Of a DNA stretch of 64,000 nucleotides, positions 26,484 through 33,864 are shown one piece after another. The position numbers and the translations under genes are program-made. The stretch's first letter is position 1; each line of letters starts with the position of its first letter. The notes under the pieces were generated by a model that searched no databases, was not told the origin of the DNA, and saw nothing but the letters and a program-made list of their open reading frames with translations. The DNA comes from Sphingosinicella microcystinivorans (GTDB taxonomy: Bacteria > Pseudomonadota > Alphaproteobacteria > Sphingomonadales > Sphingomonadaceae), in the NCBI RefSeq assembly GCF_027941835.1, contig NZ_CP116005.1, forward strand, positions 3,177,501 through 3,241,500, given 5' to 3'.

Positions 26484-27128
26484 ATGCACAGTGTGACGCC
26501 CAACCGGGCTGGGGCCAGGAAAAGCCGCAAGGCCTTCTGGCTGAAACAGCTTCATACGTGGCACTGGATGAGCTCCGCCGTCAGCCTCGTCGGGCTCTTG
26601 CTGTTCACGATCACCGGCATCACACTCAACCACGCCGCCGAGATCGAGGCGAAGCCCGTGATCGAGGAGCGCACGGCGCAGCTTCCGGCGGCCTTGCTCG
26701 GGCGTATCGCGCCGAAGGACGGCGAGGCGGAGCGCGCGCCGCTGCCCGCGCCGGTGGCGGCGTGGGTCGCCGAGACGTTCTCCGTGAAGGCGGGCGGGGA
26801 GGCGGAATGGTCGCCCGACGAGGTCTACCTCGCCTTGCCGCGCCCCGGCGGCGACGGCTGGGTGGCGATCGACCGCGCCACCGGCGAGGCCACCGCCGAA
26901 AGCACGGACCGCGGCTGGATCTCCTACCTCAACGACCTCCACAAGGGCCGCAACGCGGGCACGGCGTGGAAGTGGTTCATCGACATCTTCGCGGGCGCGT
27001 GCCTCGTGTTCGCGATCACCGGGCTGTTCCTGCTCCAGCTTCACGCCGCGAAGCGCCCGAGCACGTGGCCCATCGTGGGGGCGGGGCTGCTCATTCCCGT
27101 GCTCGTCGCCTTGATTTTCATCCACTGA
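26484..27128 (+). CDS. PepSY-associated transmembrane protein
   Basis: 214 residues: short cytoplasmic N-terminus, a first membrane helix with conserved His (KQLHTWHWMSSAVSLVGLLLFTITGI), a periplasmic PepSY-like segment of about 100 residues (VYLALPRPGGDGWVAIDRATGE), and one or two C-terminal helices starting FIDIFAGACLVFAITGLFLL. The histidines could bind haem as in PepSY_TM reductases. Start of an operon with a predicted flavinylated DUF2271 protein, so it probably passes electrons across the inner membrane. Preceded by a Fur-like site. Confidence 0.88.
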   Translation: MHSVTPNRAGARKSRKAFWLKQLHTWHWMSSAVSLVGLLLFTITGITLNHAAEIEAKPVIEERTAQLPAALLGRIAPKDGEAERAPLPAPVAAWVAETFSVKAGGEAEWSPDEVYLALPRPGGDGWVAIDRATGEATAESTDRGWISYLNDLHKGRNAGTAWKWFIDIFAGACLVFAITGLFLLQLHAAKRPSTWPIVGAGLLIPVLVALIFIH

Positions 27129-27140
27129 AGGGTTTCGTAA

Positions 27141-27656
27141 ATGCAGCTTTCCACGCGTATCGTGATGACCGGGGCCGCCTTCGCGGGGCTGGCGACGCCT
27201 GCCGCCGCGCAGAGCATCGACCTCACCGTCACCATCCCGCGCCTCAGCGTCGCGGAGTATCACCGGCCCTACGTGGCGATCTGGCTCGAGAAGACCGGCG
27301 CGCCCGCGAAGACGCTCGCCGTCTGGTACGACCACGACATGAAGGACAACGAGGGCACCAAGTGGCTGCGCGACGTGCGCCAGTGGTGGCGCGCCTCGGG
27401 TCGCGGGCTGACGTTCCCGGCGGACGGCATCACCGGCGCGACCAAGGCGCCGGGCACCCACAAGGTCAGCTTCGGCGCGGATGCGCTCGGCACGCTCGAA
27501 CCCGGCGACTATTCGCTGCTCGTGGAGGCCGCACGCGAGGTGGGCGGCCGCGAGCTGGTGAAGCTGCCGTTCACGTGGCCACCGAAGCCGGGGCAGACCG
27601 CAAGCGCGACCGGCAGTACCGAACTCGGCGCGGTCAGCGCCGCCTTCAAACGCTGA
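27141..27656 (+). CDS. DUF2271 domain-containing periplasmic protein with predicted FMN attachment site
   Basis: 171 residues with a signal peptide (cleavage near AAAQS, residue 24). The DUF2271 core has YVAIWLEKTGAPAKTLAVWY and KWLRDVRQWWRASG. The motif DGITGATKAPG (residues 95-105) contains TGAT, the pattern ApbE enzymes modify in NqrC/RnfG-type proteins, making Thr101 the predicted FMN site. ApbE is encoded two genes downstream. Proposed role: soluble periplasmic flavin carrier receiving electrons from the PepSY protein. Confidence 0.88.
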   Translation: MQLSTRIVMTGAAFAGLATPAAAQSIDLTVTIPRLSVAEYHRPYVAIWLEKTGAPAKTLAVWYDHDMKDNEGTKWLRDVRQWWRASGRGLTFPADGITGATKAPGTHKVSFGADALGTLEPGDYSLLVEAAREVGGRELVKLPFTWPPKPGQTASATGSTELGAVSAAFKR

Positions 27657-27675
27657 ACCCGAAAGGACAACACCC

Positions 27676-28503
27676 ATGAAAACCGCAGCCGCCCGCACGC
27701 TCGCCGCGCTCGCCGTCTCCACCGCGCTGTTCGGCGCGACCGCCGCCGAGGCGCACCGGCAATGGATGCTGCCGTCCTCCACCGTGCTGTCGGGCCAGTC
27801 GAGCTGGGTGACGGTCGACGCCGCCGTCTCCAACGACCTGTTCTACTTCGAGCACCAGCCGGTCAGGCTCGGCAACGTGAAGGCGTGGGCGCCGGACGGC
27901 AGCGAAGTGGCGCTGCAGAACGCGTCGACCGGCCGCTACCGCAGCACCTTCGACGTCGAACTGACCAAGCAGGGCACGTACAAGATCACCAACGCCGGCG
28001 GCGGCATCTTCGGCAGCTACAAGGAGAACGGCGAGGAGAAGCGCCTGCCACGCGGTGCCTCGGCCGCCGACATCGACAAGCTGATCCCCGCCGGGGCGAC
28101 CGACGTGAAGCTCTCCGAGAGCTGGAGCCGCAACGAGGTGTTCGTGACGCTCGGCGCGCCGACGGAGACGGTGCTGAAGCCGAGCGGCAAGGGACTCGAG
28201 CTGGTGCCGGTGACGCACCCGAACGACCTCGTTTCGGGCGAGGCGGCGACCTTCCAGTTCGTGATCGACGGCAAGCCCGCGGCGGAGATCGAGGTCGAGG
28301 TCGTGCCGGGCGGCATCCGTTACCGCGACCAGCTCGGCCAGATGGACCTCAAGACCGACGCCGAGGGCAAGGTGACGATCACGTGGCCGAACCCGGGCCT
28401 CTACTGGGTGAGCGCCGAGGCCAGCGACAGGAACGTCAGCGTGAAGGGCGCCGATCAGCGCCGCCTCGGCTACGTCTCGACGCTCGAGGTGCTGGCGCCC
28501 TGA
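27676..28503 (+). CDS. DUF4198 domain-containing periplasmic protein
   Basis: 275 residues with a signal peptide (AVSTALFGATAAEAH). The mature protein starts with HRQWMLPSSTVLSGQSSWV, typical of DUF4198 (NikM/CbiK-like, possibly metal-binding through the N-terminal His). The end has YRDQLGQMDLKTDAEGKVTITWPNPGLYW, the Ig-like C-terminal strand set. Often found beside DUF2271 and PepSY genes; exact role not established. AAAGGACAAC precedes its ATG, 19 bp after DUF2271. Confidence 0.85.
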   Translation: MKTAAARTLAALAVSTALFGATAAEAHRQWMLPSSTVLSGQSSWVTVDAAVSNDLFYFEHQPVRLGNVKAWAPDGSEVALQNASTGRYRSTFDVELTKQGTYKITNAGGGIFGSYKENGEEKRLPRGASAADIDKLIPAGATDVKLSESWSRNEVFVTLGAPTETVLKPSGKGLELVPVTHPNDLVSGEAATFQFVIDGKPAAEIEVEVVPGGIRYRDQLGQMDLKTDAEGKVTITWPNPGLYWVSAEASDRNVSVKGADQRRLGYVSTLEVLAP

Positions 28504-29513
28504 CCGGCGGCGGCGCGCGCATCCTCGTCCCGAAGGCGCTCTCCGCCGCGGCTTTCGCGCTGAGGGAGCCCTCGGGACACGTCGCGGCGCTTTCCGGCGA
28601 GACGATGGGCACGCGCTGGTCGGCGCGTGTCGTCGTTCCCGCGCCGGGACGATACGCGGACATCGGCGCGGGCGTGCAGGGCGCGTTCGACGGCGTCGTC
28701 GCGGAAATGAGCACGTGGGAGGCGGTGTCCGACATCAGCCGCTTCAACCGCGCGACGATCGGCACGTGGCAATCGCTGCCGCCGGATTTCCTGATCGTGC
28801 TCTCCGCCGCGCTGCGGATCGCGGAGGAGAGCGGCGGGGCCTATGATCCCACGATCGGCGGTCTCGTCGACGCGTGGGGGTTCGGGCCGCCGGGGCCGTG
28901 CGCGGCGCCGCCCGACGTCGAAACCGTGGCCGCGCTGCTGCGCGCGGCCGGGTGGCGGCATGTCGAATGCGACACGCTTCTGCAGCGCGCGCGCCGGATC
29001 ACGCCGCTCGCGCTCGACTTCTCCGGGATCGCCAAGGGCTTCGGCGCCGACCGCGCGGCGGCGTGGCTGCGAACGCGGGGCTTCAGGCACTTCCTCGTCG
29101 AGGTGGGCGGCGAACTCGTCGGGGCGGGCGTGAAGCCGGACGGGCAGCCGTGGTGGGTGGACGTCGAGATGCCGCCCGGCGCGGCGCTCCCGCCGCTGCG
29201 CCTCGCGCTGCACGGCCTGTCGGCGGCGACCTCGGGCGACTATCGCCGCTGGTTCGAGGCGGAGGGCGGGCGCTTCGCCCACACGATCGACCCGCGCAGC
29301 GGCCGGCCGGCCGCGAACGGCGTCGCCTCGGTCACGGTCCTCCACGCCGACTGTATGCACGCCGACGCCTATGCGACGGCGATCACGGTGCTGGGCGCGG
29401 AGGAAGGGCTGCGCTTCGCCGACAGCCTCGGCCTCGCCGCGCATATCGTCTCGCGCAGCGGAGACGGCTGGAGCGAGGCGATGAGCCTCGCCTTCACCGC
29501 GATGCTCGACTAG
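28500..29513 (+). CDS. apbE: FAD:protein FMN transferase
   Basis: About 337 residues if translated from a CTG at 28500 that overlaps the DUF4198 stop (CTGA). The next ATG (28605) would cut into the SGETMGTRWSARV strand of the fold, so an upstream non-ATG start seems needed. ApbE motifs: ALDFSGIAKGFGADRAA, FLVEVGGELVGAG, and HTIDPRSGRPAANGVASVTV with metal-binding residues in the DADAYATAI-like helix. It covalently attaches FMN to Thr in periplasmic targets; the DUF2271 protein upstream is the obvious substrate. No signal peptide is evident, which is odd for an enzyme of periplasmic proteins. Confidence 0.9.
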   Translation: MTGGGARILVPKALSAAAFALREPSGHVAALSGETMGTRWSARVVVPAPGRYADIGAGVQGAFDGVVAEMSTWEAVSDISRFNRATIGTWQSLPPDFLIVLSAALRIAEESGGAYDPTIGGLVDAWGFGPPGPCAAPPDVETVAALLRAAGWRHVECDTLLQRARRITPLALDFSGIAKGFGADRAAAWLRTRGFRHFLVEVGGELVGAGVKPDGQPWWVDVEMPPGAALPPLRLALHGLSAATSGDYRRWFEAEGGRFAHTIDPRSGRPAANGVASVTVLHADCMHADAYATAITVLGAEEGLRFADSLGLAAHIVSRSGDGWSEAMSLAFTAMLD

Positions 29514-29657
29514 GGTGTGTGGGGATTCAGCCCATGCCGGGCTGCAAACGGCGGCTTTCTGTGCTTCCGGTGCTCACGTACCTTGAGTACGCTCCGCTCC
29601 GGTTCTCGAAATCCACCATTTTCGCCTCGGCCTGAACTGAATCCCCACACATCCTAG
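29510..29657. repeat. 148-bp intergenic element bounded by 21-bp inverted repeats
   Basis: CTAGGGTGTGTGGGGATTCAG at the left end pairs with its complement (one mismatch) at 29637-29657. The interior holds GTACCTTGAGTAC and CTCCGCTCCGG segments. It fills the space between convergent apbE and tonB2, including the apbE stop codon. It could be a bidirectional terminator or a non-autonomous dispersed repeat; there is no open reading frame in it. Confidence 0.7.
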
Positions 29658-29664
29658 AGACCGG

Positions 29665-30417
29665 TCAACTCCGCAGGACGAAGGGAATCTCGACGGTTCC
29701 CCGCACGGCGACGGCGACACCGTCGCGGATCGTCGGCGACCAGCGCCAGTTGCGGACGGCGCCGAGCGCGGCGCGGTCGAGCCGCTCGTGGCCGCTGCTC
29801 TTCGCCACCCGTATGTCGGCGACGCGGCCGTCCGTGCCGAGCGTCAGCATCAGCACGACGGTGCCCTGCTCGTGCTTGCGGCGCGATTCCAGCGGATAGG
29901 CGGGCGGCTTCGCGGAAATCATGGTGGCGCCGAGATCGTCGGCGGCCAGTGTCGTCGGCGCCGCAGGGCGCGGCGCGGCCGGGGCCTTGATGGCAACGGG
30001 CGCCGGGGGCGCGGGCTGCGGCTGCTCGGCGGTGGCGACGATGGGCGGCGGCGCCGGACGCGCGATCTCGACGGCGGGCGGCGGCACATAGATCTCGGGC
30101 TCGGCAAGGTCGGGCGGCGGCGGCGCTTCGGGCGCGGGCGGCGGCGCCGACAGGTCGAGCAGGTCCATCGCCGATTGCACGGTATGCGGCGGGATCACCT
30201 GCGTCCGGATGAGGACCACGCCGAGCGCAACATGAAGCGCTGCAACGGCCAACAGGGCGCGCCAGTCGAGGCGGCCCGGCCGGTATTCCGCGGAGGGCGG
30301 GGCTGCCGACAGGCGCCCGCCACGCTCGAACGCGAGCGGCGCGGCCGTGGACGCGCGCTCGGAAAGAAGTGTCTCGTCGAGCGTGTCGTCTGTGCTGCGG
30401 GCATGAAGTGTGTGCAT
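29665..30417 (-). CDS. TonB family energy transducer (second copy)
   Basis: 250 residues: a 50-residue cytoplasmic tail, membrane anchor (WRALLAVAALHVALGVVLI), Pro/Ala-rich spacer (APPPAPEAPPPPDLAEPE), and a TonB-C domain with KPPAYPLESRRKHEQGTVVL and RVAKSSGHERLDRAALGAVRNWRW. The long cytoplasmic N-terminus sets it apart from the TonB at 17673. It stands in the iron cluster, and a Fur-like motif lies 57 bp upstream of its start, so it likely serves the siderophore receptors encoded next to it. Confidence 0.92.
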   Translation of the reverse strand: MHTLHARSTDDTLDETLLSERASTAAPLAFERGGRLSAAPPSAEYRPGRLDWRALLAVAALHVALGVVLIRTQVIPPHTVQSAMDLLDLSAPPPAPEAPPPPDLAEPEIYVPPPAVEIARPAPPPIVATAEQPQPAPPAPVAIKAPAAPRPAAPTTLAADDLGATMISAKPPAYPLESRRKHEQGTVVLMLTLGTDGRVADIRVAKSSGHERLDRAALGAVRNWRWSPTIRDGVAVAVRGTVEIPFVLRS

Positions 30418-30473
30418 GGGAACGCCCTGTTCCGTGGCCCTGAGCCACCTTCGGTTTATAAAAGTTCAACTAA

Positions 30474-30488
30474 TGCAAATCAATCGCA
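30474..30488. promoter_or_regulatory. Candidate Fur box upstream of the second tonB
   Basis: On the minus strand the site reads TGCGATTGATTTGCA, sharing 12 of 15 bases with the site at 36073 (TGAGAGTGATTTGCA). It sits between the second tonB and the piuC 3' end. Confidence 0.45.
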
Positions 30489-30509
30489 TATCTGGCGCGG
30501 AAGGATGCG

Positions 30510-31193
30510 TCAGGTCGTCGCCCAGCGCCGCAGGAGATTGTGATAGACGCCGGTGAGCTGGATGATCGCGGCGTCGTCGTGGCCTCGGTCCTGCGCGATG
30601 GTCTGGATCGCCGTGTCGAGCTCGAACAGCGCGCGCCGCGCCTCGCCGTCGCGCACCATCGACTGGATCCAGAAGAAGCTTGCCGTGCGCTTCCCGCGCG
30701 TGACCGGCTCGACGCGGTGCAGGCTCGACGCCGGATAGAGCACCATGTGCCCGGCGGGCAGCTTCACCTGCTGGACGCCGAACTGGTCCTCGACGGTGAG
30801 CTCGCCGCCGTCGTAGGCGTCGGGGTCCTCTAGGAACAGCGTCGCCGACAGGTCGCTACGGATGCGGAAATCGCTGCCGCGCTGGATGCGGACGGCGTTG
30901 TCGATGTGGATGCCGAAGGTCTGCCCGCCCTCGTAGCTGTTGAACAGCGGCGGATAGACCTTGAGCGGCAGCGCGGCGGCGATGAAGAGCGGCGTCTTGC
31001 CGAGCGCGTCGAGGATGATCCCGCCCGCCTCGCGCGCGGCGGCGCTCTCCTCGGGAAGCTGCATGTTGTGCTTGGCGAGCGCCGACTGGTAGCCGGAGGT
31101 GACGTTGCCGTCGACCCATTCGGCGGCATCGACGATCGCCCGCACGCGCGCCAGCGCCTCCGCATCGAGCAGTTCGGGAATGGCGATCATCAT
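30510..31193 (-). CDS. piuC: Fe2+-dependent dioxygenase, PKHD-type hydroxylase (PiuC/YbiX)
   Basis: 227 residues. The double-stranded beta-helix iron/2-oxoglutarate site is intact: His96 and Asp98 in GIHIDNAV, distal His159 in [14 protein letters not shown], and 2-oxoglutarate-binding Arg169. PiuC/YbiX genes are regularly found beside catecholate siderophore receptors (PiuA/Fiu), as here. Its substrate is unknown. It is separated from the upstream receptor gene by about 107 bp that includes a strong hairpin, so it may be expressed by read-through. Confidence 0.94.
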   Translation of the reverse strand: MMIAIPELLDAEALARVRAIVDAAEWVDGNVTSGYQSALAKHNMQLPEESAAAREAGGIILDALGKTPLFIAAALPLKVYPPLFNSYEGGQTFGIHIDNAVRIQRGSDFRIRSDLSATLFLEDPDAYDGGELTVEDQFGVQQVKLPAGHMVLYPASSLHRVEPVTRGKRTASFFWIQSMVRDGEARRALFELDTAIQTIAQDRGHDDAAIIQLTGVYHNLLRRWATT

Positions 31194-31254
31194 GCGCTGG
31201 AGCCGATCTTCAAAACCGTTTGACCCGCCGGAATATCAGCACCGGGGATGCTGG

Positions 31255-31290
31255 TGGGCAAGAGCGATCCCCCTGAACCACTCTTGCCCA
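31255..31290 (-). terminator. Hairpin between the siderophore receptor gene and piuC
   Basis: TGGGCAAGAG (31255-31264) pairs perfectly with CTCTTGCCCA (31281-31290), 10 bp after the receptor stop. There is no T run, so it may be a Rho-linked or partial terminator limiting piuC expression. Confidence 0.55.
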
Positions 31291-31300
31291 TAGCGCAGGC

Positions 31301-33679
31301 TCAGAAGCTGTAGAACAGGCTGAGCACCGCCGACCGGTCCTCACCCGGAAGCGCCCATCCGTTGTTGCGGATGCTGGTGAAATAGCGCTCGTTGGTGAAG
31401 TTCTGCACGTTGAGCTGGGCCGTGAGGCCGTTGCCGAACGCGTAGGAGGCGAAGGCGCGGTGGATGAGATAATCGTCCGCCTTATAGAACACGGCGTTGC
31501 CGGCCGCGTTCTGCGCGTTGTTCAGCCAGACGCTGCCCTGATAGGTGAGGCCGTAGCCGATCTGCAGTCCGAACGGCAGCGTGTAGGTGGTGAACAGGCT
31601 GCCCGAATGCTTCGGCGTGTTCGTGAGCGGGTTTCCGGCCTGCGCGTCGAACGTCGGGCAGGTGGCGGTGGCGCCGCCGGGGAGCGACGTCACCTCGCCC
31701 GGATTCTCCCGGCAGAAGTCGGAAATGCTCTGCTTCACCTTGCTGTCGAGGTAGGTGTAGTTGGCGAAGATCGCCCATTCCGGCGTGATGTTGCCCGTGG
31801 CACCCAGCGCGATGCCGTCCACGCGGCTGCGGCCGTCCGGAACCTGCGCCGTTCCGACGAGCGGATCGTTCGCGGTGACGCGGAAGTTGGTCCGCTCGTT
31901 GCGGAACAGCGCGGCGGTGAGCTGAAGCCGCGCGTCGAACAGATCGGCCTTGACGCCCACCTCGTAGTTGACGGTCTTCTCCGGCTTGCCGCTGCACGGA
32001 TCGACGCCGAACGTGGCGTCGCCGGTGACGCCGCAGCCCGCGCGGGTCGACGTGGAGGTCGGATTGCGCGCGTTTCCGTAGGCCGCGTAGAGGCTGACCG
32101 TCGGGACCGGCTTGTAGACGAGGCCGGCGCGATACGAGAACAGATCGTCGTCCGAAGACTGGGGCAGGCCCGCGGTGTAGGCGCCTCCGGTGGCCGGAGT
32201 CGCGATGCTGTCCTGACGGAACGTCTGGCGCGCGTTCTCGTAGCGGACGCCGGCGTTCAGCTCGAGCTGTTCGAACAGCTTGAAGGCGCCGAAGGCATAA
32301 ACCGCCTTGTTGGTCGCGTCGCCGTCGTCGTGACGATTGCGGACGAAGTTGACGGGACCGGTGTAGACCGGATCGGGATCGTAGAGGTCGATCTCGTCCA
32401 GCGCCGGATTGGGCGTCGCTCCGCCCGGGTTCCGCAGCACGTTGCCGCCGTCGAGCGTGTAGTCCTCCTTCAGGTAGGAGGCCCCGACGTTCAGCACGTG
32501 CTCGCTTTCGGGCCCGAACCTGAACGTCACGTCGAGCTGGTTGAACAGGCTCTGGTTTTCCGTGAAGCGCGCGTTGCCGCGGGGGCCGCCCGGGCGGTAG
32601 GTGCCCGGCGCCTGGCCGGCGGCGCAGGCCGTGCCCGTGGGCGTCGTTCCGTCCGCAAGGCAGATGTTCGGGCCCTGCGGCGGGTCGACGACAAGGTTCT
32701 GTTCGACGCGCTGCCAGCGGGCGAGGTTTCGGAGCGAAACGCGCTCGTTGAACGCGTGGGCGAGGATGACGGTCGCCTGATCGACCGTCTGCTTCTGGTA
32801 GTCGACGTTCTTGAAGCCGTAGTAGCCGGAGTCGGATATGCCCGGTAGCGGGCCGTCGTAGAAGGCGTTGTCGTAGTAGAAGACGCCGTACTGCGGCGTG
32901 TTGTCGTCCTTCTGGTGCGTGTAGAGCAGCGTCAGCGACGTCGGGCCGTCGATGCCGATGGTGATCGCGGGCGCGACGCCCCAGCGCTCGTTGCTGTCGA
33001 AGTCGCGGCCGGGGATGTCGTTCTCGTGGTACACGGCGTTGAGGCGCACCGCGATGAGGTCGGAGAGCCTGAGGTTGCTGTCGATCGTGGCGCGGTAGTA
33101 GTTGTCCGTGCCGATGCCGGCCTGCGCGACCGTGAGGTTGTCGCCCTTCGGTCGCTTGGTGACGAGGTTGATCGTGCCGCTCGTCGAGCCCGAGCCGCCG
33201 TAGACCGAGTTGGCGCCGTTCACGACCTCGATCTGCTCGATGTTGAACGTGTCGGTGCGGCTGTATTGCGCCGCGTCGCGGACGCCGTCGATCTGGATGT
33301 CGCCGGTGCTGGTCAGGCTCTGGCCGCGCAGGTTGATGCTGTCGCCGTAGCCGCCGCCGCCTTCGCCGGCGCCGAAGGTGATGCCCGGAATGGTGCTGAG
33401 CGCGTCGCGCAGGCTGAGCAGGTTCTGCTGCTTCAGCGTGGTGTTGCTGATGACCGTGATGGTCTGCGGCGTGTCGAGGAGCGGGCGGACGTACTTGGGA
33501 GACTCGGCCTTCTCGACCTTGATCTCGTCGTCGACGGCCGTGTCGGTGACGGTGACGCCGCCGAGCGTCTTCGGCTCTTCCTGTGCATGCGCGGGAAGCG
33601 CGCTGGCGACGAAACCCACGCAAGACAGGGCCAGGAAGGCCGAGTGCGTGCGAAGGGGAGCGGACATACGATCTGACAT
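31301..33679 (-). CDS. TonB-dependent siderophore receptor (Fiu/PiuA-like)
   Basis: 792 residues. Signal peptide (ALPAHAQEE), then a plug domain with LLDTPQTITVISNTTLKQQNL and INLRGQSLTSTGDIQIDGVRD, followed by a 22-strand barrel ending in aromatic VLSLFYSF. The plug sequence belongs to the TonB-siderophore receptor family (catecholate type). Import needs TonB-ExbBD energy. Directly upstream is a perfect Fur palindrome; piuC lies downstream, the same pairing as fiu-ybiX in E. coli. Ligand inferred, not proven. Confidence 0.95.
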   Translation of the reverse strand: MSDRMSAPLRTHSAFLALSCVGFVASALPAHAQEEPKTLGGVTVTDTAVDDEIKVEKAESPKYVRPLLDTPQTITVISNTTLKQQNLLSLRDALSTIPGITFGAGEGGGGYGDSINLRGQSLTSTGDIQIDGVRDAAQYSRTDTFNIEQIEVVNGANSVYGGSGSTSGTINLVTKRPKGDNLTVAQAGIGTDNYYRATIDSNLRLSDLIAVRLNAVYHENDIPGRDFDSNERWGVAPAITIGIDGPTSLTLLYTHQKDDNTPQYGVFYYDNAFYDGPLPGISDSGYYGFKNVDYQKQTVDQATVILAHAFNERVSLRNLARWQRVEQNLVVDPPQGPNICLADGTTPTGTACAAGQAPGTYRPGGPRGNARFTENQSLFNQLDVTFRFGPESEHVLNVGASYLKEDYTLDGGNVLRNPGGATPNPALDEIDLYDPDPVYTGPVNFVRNRHDDGDATNKAVYAFGAFKLFEQLELNAGVRYENARQTFRQDSIATPATGGAYTAGLPQSSDDDLFSYRAGLVYKPVPTVSLYAAYGNARNPTSTSTRAGCGVTGDATFGVDPCSGKPEKTVNYEVGVKADLFDARLQLTAALFRNERTNFRVTANDPLVGTAQVPDGRSRVDGIALGATGNITPEWAIFANYTYLDSKVKQSISDFCRENPGEVTSLPGGATATCPTFDAQAGNPLTNTPKHSGSLFTTYTLPFGLQIGYGLTYQGSVWLNNAQNAAGNAVFYKADDYLIHRAFASYAFGNGLTAQLNVQNFTNERYFTSIRNNGWALPGEDRSAVLSLFYSF

Positions 33680-33715
33680 TTGGAAAACCCCCGCAGTTTG
33701 TGTGTGCGGGGTCAG

Positions 33716-33738
33716 TTATTGAGAATAATTCTCAGAGT
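33716..33738. promoter_or_regulatory. Fur box upstream of the siderophore receptor gene
   Basis: TGAGAATAATTCTCA at 33720-33734 is a perfect 7-1-7 palindrome of the Fur type, 41 bp upstream of the receptor start. It is the strongest of four related sites in 26-36 kb. Confidence 0.75.
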
Positions 33739-33796
33739 CAATATCAATGAAACAAGGCAGCAATGATCCGGAAATGATCGGCCCCGGCACGGTCGC

Positions 33797-33834
33797 GGCA
33801 AAAAAACAGCGCGGAGGGACTCTCCGCGCTGTTT
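33797..33834 (-). terminator. Rho-independent terminator of the second receptor gene
   Basis: On the minus strand AACAGCGCGGAG and CTCCGCGCTGTT form a 12-bp stem (33805-33816 with 33822-33833) and a run of seven T follows. It lies about 30 bp after the receptor stop. Confidence 0.92.
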
Positions 33835-33864
33835 CCTGACCGACAGGTGTCTTGCGGGCGTGCG

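Noticed and set aside
29510-29657. Insertion sequence
   Set aside because: No transposase and no flanking target duplication visible; at most a non-autonomous repeat.
31460-32848. Open frames of over 400 codons opposite the siderophore receptor
   Set aside because: Compositionally biased antisense frames in GC-rich DNA; the receptor on the other strand is complete and well conserved.
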